NCBI GenBank assembly: GCA_943324925.2
Contig: CALPNL020000078.1
Coordinates: 1-8,618 of the forward strand
DNA length: 8,618 nt
Direction: 5' to 3'
From: Chitinophaga pinensis
GTDB taxonomy: Bacteria > Bacteroidota > Bacteroidia > Flavobacteriales > Flavobacteriaceae
Within the stretch, counting starts at the first letter, position 1; the number at the start of each line of letters is the position of its first letter. Made by a program: the position numbers and the translations under genes. Positions 6,106 to 8,618 of the stretch are shown here, piece after piece. The notes beneath the pieces were generated by a model that saw only the letters and a program-made list of their open reading frames with translations, did no database searches and was not told the DNA's origin.

Positions 6106-7296
6106 ATGAAAAACTCAACTTTCTTTTTCTCTGTATTATTTACAATAATATTTTCTTCACAATCAATTCATTGTCAAGTTTATAATGCGAATTATGCAGC
6201 TGTTGTAAACCAATGTTCGAGTTCTAATATTCTAAATAATTTGACTGAATACGAGGCCCTTGGAGTGAAAAGAAGGGGAACAGTTGCCTTAGACAATACT
6301 TTAACTTGGTTGAAAAATAAATATTTAAGCTACGGTTATACGGCCAGCCAAATTACCGAAGATTCCTATACTTACACTGGTTCCACAGCTGTTTGTAAAA
6401 ATCTGGTGGTTACAAAAATAGGAACTTTATTTCCGAATACCTTTATTATTATTGATGGACATTACGATTCAATAAATGGAACCGGAACCAATGATAATGG
6501 AAGTGGATTGGTTTGTATTTTAGAAGTGGCTAGATTATTGAAAAATATTCCAACTCAATATTCTATTAAATTTATCAATTTTAGTGGCGAAGAAGATGGA
6601 TTATATGGTAGTCAACATTTTGTTTCCGCTGTTGTCAATGCGACAACTCCTAAGATGGATATCAAATTGGTTTTTAATTTAGATGAGGTAGGTGGAGTTG
6701 CGGGTATGGTAAATAATACCATTACTTGTGAAAGAGATACGTCGACACCAACATCCAACAATGCTGCTTCGGCTGCGGTGACTAATGAATTGATAACGTG
6801 TGTTGGATTATATTCTCCCTTAAGTACCTTTCTAGACCGTGCCTATGCTTCTGATTATATGTCTTTTCAAAGCAATAATGAGGTAATTACCGGCTTTTTT
6901 GAAAGAAACGAAACCACCCACAAACATACTCCAACAGATTTTTTGGTTAATATGGATCCCACCTATAATTACAATGTGGCTAAAGCGGCTATTGGAGCTA
7001 TGTTGCATTTTTCTGTAGTTGATACTTCTTTATCAAGTGAAGAATTTGAAACCAGTTTTCAAGGTTCAATTTATCCTAATCCAGCAAATGATACACTGAA
7101 TGTAAATTGCGGTAAATTAGACAGAAATTACATCTTTAAATTAATTGACTTATCCGGCAAAACGGTTATTACAAAGACCTATGAAAAGGCCAATCAAAAT
7201 GAGTCTATTTTGATTTCAGATTTACCTAAAGGCATTTATTTGGGAGTAATTGAATCTGGGGGAAATAAATACACTAAGAAAATTATTATTAACTAG
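6106..7296 (+). CDS. Secreted M28-family zinc aminopeptidase-like protein with T9SS type A sorting domain
   Basis: 396 residues, complete. A signal peptide covers about residues 1-23, with likely cleavage before Q24 (IHC-QVYN). The M28 metallopeptidase core shows all expected ligands: GHYDS with His119 and Asp121, TNDNGSG with Asp130 bridging two zinc ions, SGEEDGLYGS with Glu162 (general base) and Glu163, NLDEVGG with Asp193, and THKHTPTD with His274. ASDYMSF (248-254) stands where many M28 enzymes have SDHxxF. Residues about 318-396 form a C-terminal T9SS sorting domain: SIYPNPANDTLNV, LIDLSGKTV, then LPKGIYLGVI and KYTKKIIIN. The protein is therefore predicted to cross the outer membrane by T9SS, lose this domain and be released or anchored, cleaving N-terminal residues from peptides. 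Exact specificity is unknown. There is no long propeptide. Its TAG stop overlaps the stop of convergent uvrA. Confidence 0.92.
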   Translation: MKNSTFFFSVLFTIIFSSQSIHCQVYNANYAAVVNQCSSSNILNNLTEYEALGVKRRGTVALDNTLTWLKNKYLSYGYTASQITEDSYTYTGSTAVCKNLVVTKIGTLFPNTFIIIDGHYDSINGTGTNDNGSGLVCILEVARLLKNIPTQYSIKFINFSGEEDGLYGSQHFVSAVVNATTPKMDIKLVFNLDEVGGVAGMVNNTITCERDTSTPTSNNAASAAVTNELITCVGLYSPLSTFLDRAYASDYMSFQSNNEVITGFFERNETTHKHTPTDFLVNMDPTYNYNVAKAAIGAMLHFSVVDTSLSSEEFETSFQGSIYPNPANDTLNVNCGKLDRNYIFKLIDLSGKTVITKTYEKANQNESILISDLPKGIYLGVIESGGNKYTKKIIIN

Positions 7297-7298
7297 TT
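7291..7298. other. Palindrome carrying the overlapping stop codons of the peptidase and uvrA genes
   Basis: AACTAGTT is a perfect 8-base palindrome. Its central CTAG (7293-7296) supplies TAG for the peptidase on the plus strand (7294-7296) and TAG for uvrA on the minus strand (7295-7293). No intergenic terminator can exist here, and I see no GC-rich hairpin with a T-run close by on either strand. Confidence 0.9.
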
Positions 7299-8618
7299 TA
7301 GTTTATCCTTCAGGTATTTAGCTGTAATCGATTCTTTGTTTTTTACAATTTCCTCTGGAGTTCCAATGGCTAAAATACGACCGCCTAATTCTCCGCCTTC
7401 AGGCCCTAAATCAATGATATGGTCCGCACATTTTATCAAATCTAAATTGTGTTCAATTACAATTATTGAATGTCCTTTTTCAATTAATGCATCGAAAGAA
7501 GTTAGCAATTTTTTAATATCATGAAAATGCAAACCTGTGGTAGGCTCATCAAAAACAAATAACGCCTTATCTTTAGTACTTCCTTTAACTAAAAATGACG
7601 CTAATTTTATACGTTGTGCCTCACCACCAGAAAGCGTCGATGAAGATTGTCCTAATTGGACATATCCTAATCCGACATCTTGAAGTGGTTGTAATTTTTG
7701 AACAATCTTAGGCATATTTGTACTTTTGAAAAACTCCAAAGAATCATCAACTGTCATTGTTAATATATCATCAATATTTTTTCCTTCAAAAGCAACTTCA
7801 AGCACTTCCTTTTTGAATCTTTTCCCTTTACAAGTTTCACAAGGCAGCTGAACATCGGCCATAAATACCATTTCTACATTAATAGCTCCTTCACCTTTAC
7901 AGGTTTCACAACGTCCGCCATCCACATTAAATGAAAAATGTTTGGGTTGGTAGCCTCGAATTTTTGATAATTTTTCTTTAGCAAATAATTCTCTGATATC
8001 GTCATAGGCTTTTATGTAAGTCACCGGATTTGAACGCGAACTTCGACCAATTGGATTTTGGTCGACATATTCAATGTGTCTAATCTTATGATAATAACCC
8101 TGCATATCGGTAAATTGCCCTGCTTTATCACCTATACCATCTAATTTTTTTTGCATGGCAGGAAATAGAATTTTTTTCACCAGCGTACTTTTACCACTAC
8201 CAGAGACGCCTGTTATTACCGTTAGAACTTCAAGAGGAAATTTTACAGTGACGTTTTGTAAATTATTTTCGCGAGCACCTATAATTTCTATATACGAAGA
8301 CCATTTCCTTCTATTTTTAGGTACTTCAATTTTTAAATTGCCATTTAAATAGTTGGCAGTTAAAGTATTTTCTTTAAGAATTTCTTGATATGTACCTTGA
8401 GCTACTAATTCGCCTCCGTGCGTGCCGGCTTCAGGACCTATATCAATGATCATATCGGCGGCTTTCATAATGTCTTCATCGTGCTCTACAATAATTACAG
8501 TATTACCAAGATCTCTCAGTGAAAGCAGTACTTTTATTAATCTTTCGGTATCTTTTGGATGCAATCCAATACTAGGTTCATCTAAAATGTACATCGATCC
8601 AACCAAGCTACTTCCTAA
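7293..8618 (-). CDS. uvrA: Excinuclease ABC subunit UvrA, C-terminal 441 residues (start beyond right edge)
   Basis: The minus-strand frame is open from the right edge to TAG at 7295-7293. UvrA is the damage-recognising ABC-type ATPase of nucleotide excision repair; it acts as a dimer and loads UvrB. The fragment begins LGSSLVGSMYILDEPSIGLH, just after the signature motif of the first ATPase domain, and holds its Walker B (ILDEP, 11-15) and H-loop (IIVEHDED, 42-49). The second ATPase domain follows: Walker A GVSGSGKST (137-145), a CX2C-X19-CX2C zinc finger (Cys237, 240, 260, 263), signature LSGGEAQR (329-336), Walker B VFDEPTTGLH (355-364) and H-loop IVIEHNLD (386-393). All these motifs are intact. 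UvrA is usually about 930-960 residues, so nearly half is present. A TTG at 8606 looks like a possible start but is an internal Leu codon within conserved sequence. Confidence 0.97.
   Translation of the reverse strand, partial: LGSSLVGSMYILDEPSIGLHPKDTERLIKVLLSLRDLGNTVIIVEHDEDIMKAADMIIDIGPEAGTHGGELVAQGTYQEILKENTLTANYLNGNLKIEVPKNRRKWSSYIEIIGARENNLQNVTVKFPLEVLTVITGVSGSGKSTLVKKILFPAMQKKLDGIGDKAGQFTDMQGYYHKIRHIEYVDQNPIGRSSRSNPVTYIKAYDDIRELFAKEKLSKIRGYQPKHFSFNVDGGRCETCKGEGAINVEMVFMADVQLPCETCKGKRFKKEVLEVAFEGKNIDDILTMTVDDSLEFFKSTNMPKIVQKLQPLQDVGLGYVQLGQSSSTLSGGEAQRIKLASFLVKGSTKDKALFVFDEPTTGLHFHDIKKLLTSFDALIEKGHSIIVIEHNLDLIKCADHIIDLGPEGGELGGRILAIGTPEEIVKNKESITAKYLKDKLN

Noticed and set aside
6106..6174. 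Lipoprotein signal in the M28 peptidase (Cys23)
   Set aside because: The residues before the cysteine are SIH, which do not fit a lipobox (L-A/S-G/A-C). The C-terminal T9SS domain also suggests ordinary signal peptidase I cleavage before Gln24.
8604..8606. TTG as the start of a 437-residue uvrA product
   Set aside because: The frame continues upstream to the window edge with LGSS, which together with LVGSMYILDEP matches the conserved UvrA region after the first ABC signature. The TTG is an internal leucine codon.

Overview
The window is AT-rich, protein-dense DNA from a member of the Flavobacteriaceae (Bacteroidota), most likely Flavobacterium or a close relative. Four things point there: a secreted peptidase with a C-terminal type IX secretion (T9SS, Por) sorting domain; a DUF4834-type small membrane protein next to a YfhO-family membrane protein; A/T-only leaders without Shine-Dalgarno sequences; and promoter elements resembling the Bacteroidota TAnnTTTG -7 box. 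It reads as ordinary chromosome. I see no insertion sequence, phage gene, CRISPR array, tRNA or rRNA, and no gene-free stretch over 300 bases; the largest gap is 123 bases (1830-1952).

Left block, minus strand: an outer-membrane beta-barrel protein (1829 to 873) is followed 6 bases later by a GNAT-like conserved protein (866 to beyond the left edge). They form a probable two-gene operon, with a candidate promoter near 1853-1860.

Middle block, plus strand: a small single-pass DUF4834-like protein (1953-2219), a large polytopic YfhO-family GT-C-like protein (2297-4720) and a soluble GT-B glycosyltransferase (4733-6028). The last two are 12 bases apart and very likely co-transcribed. The set suggests surface or envelope glycan assembly. 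The substrate cannot be read from the sequence.

Right block: a secreted M28-family zinc aminopeptidase-like protein with a T9SS sorting domain (6106-7296, plus) converges on the C-terminal half of uvrA (7293 to beyond the right edge, minus). Their stop codons overlap within one palindromic CTAG.

I found no clear new biological system. The points most worth a second look are the YfhO/glycosyltransferase pair, the glycosyltransferase with a forced TTG start and no internal methionine, the tail-to-tail stop overlap of peptidase and uvrA, the lysine-rich tail on the beta-barrel protein, and the inverted repeat over the yfhO promoter region.
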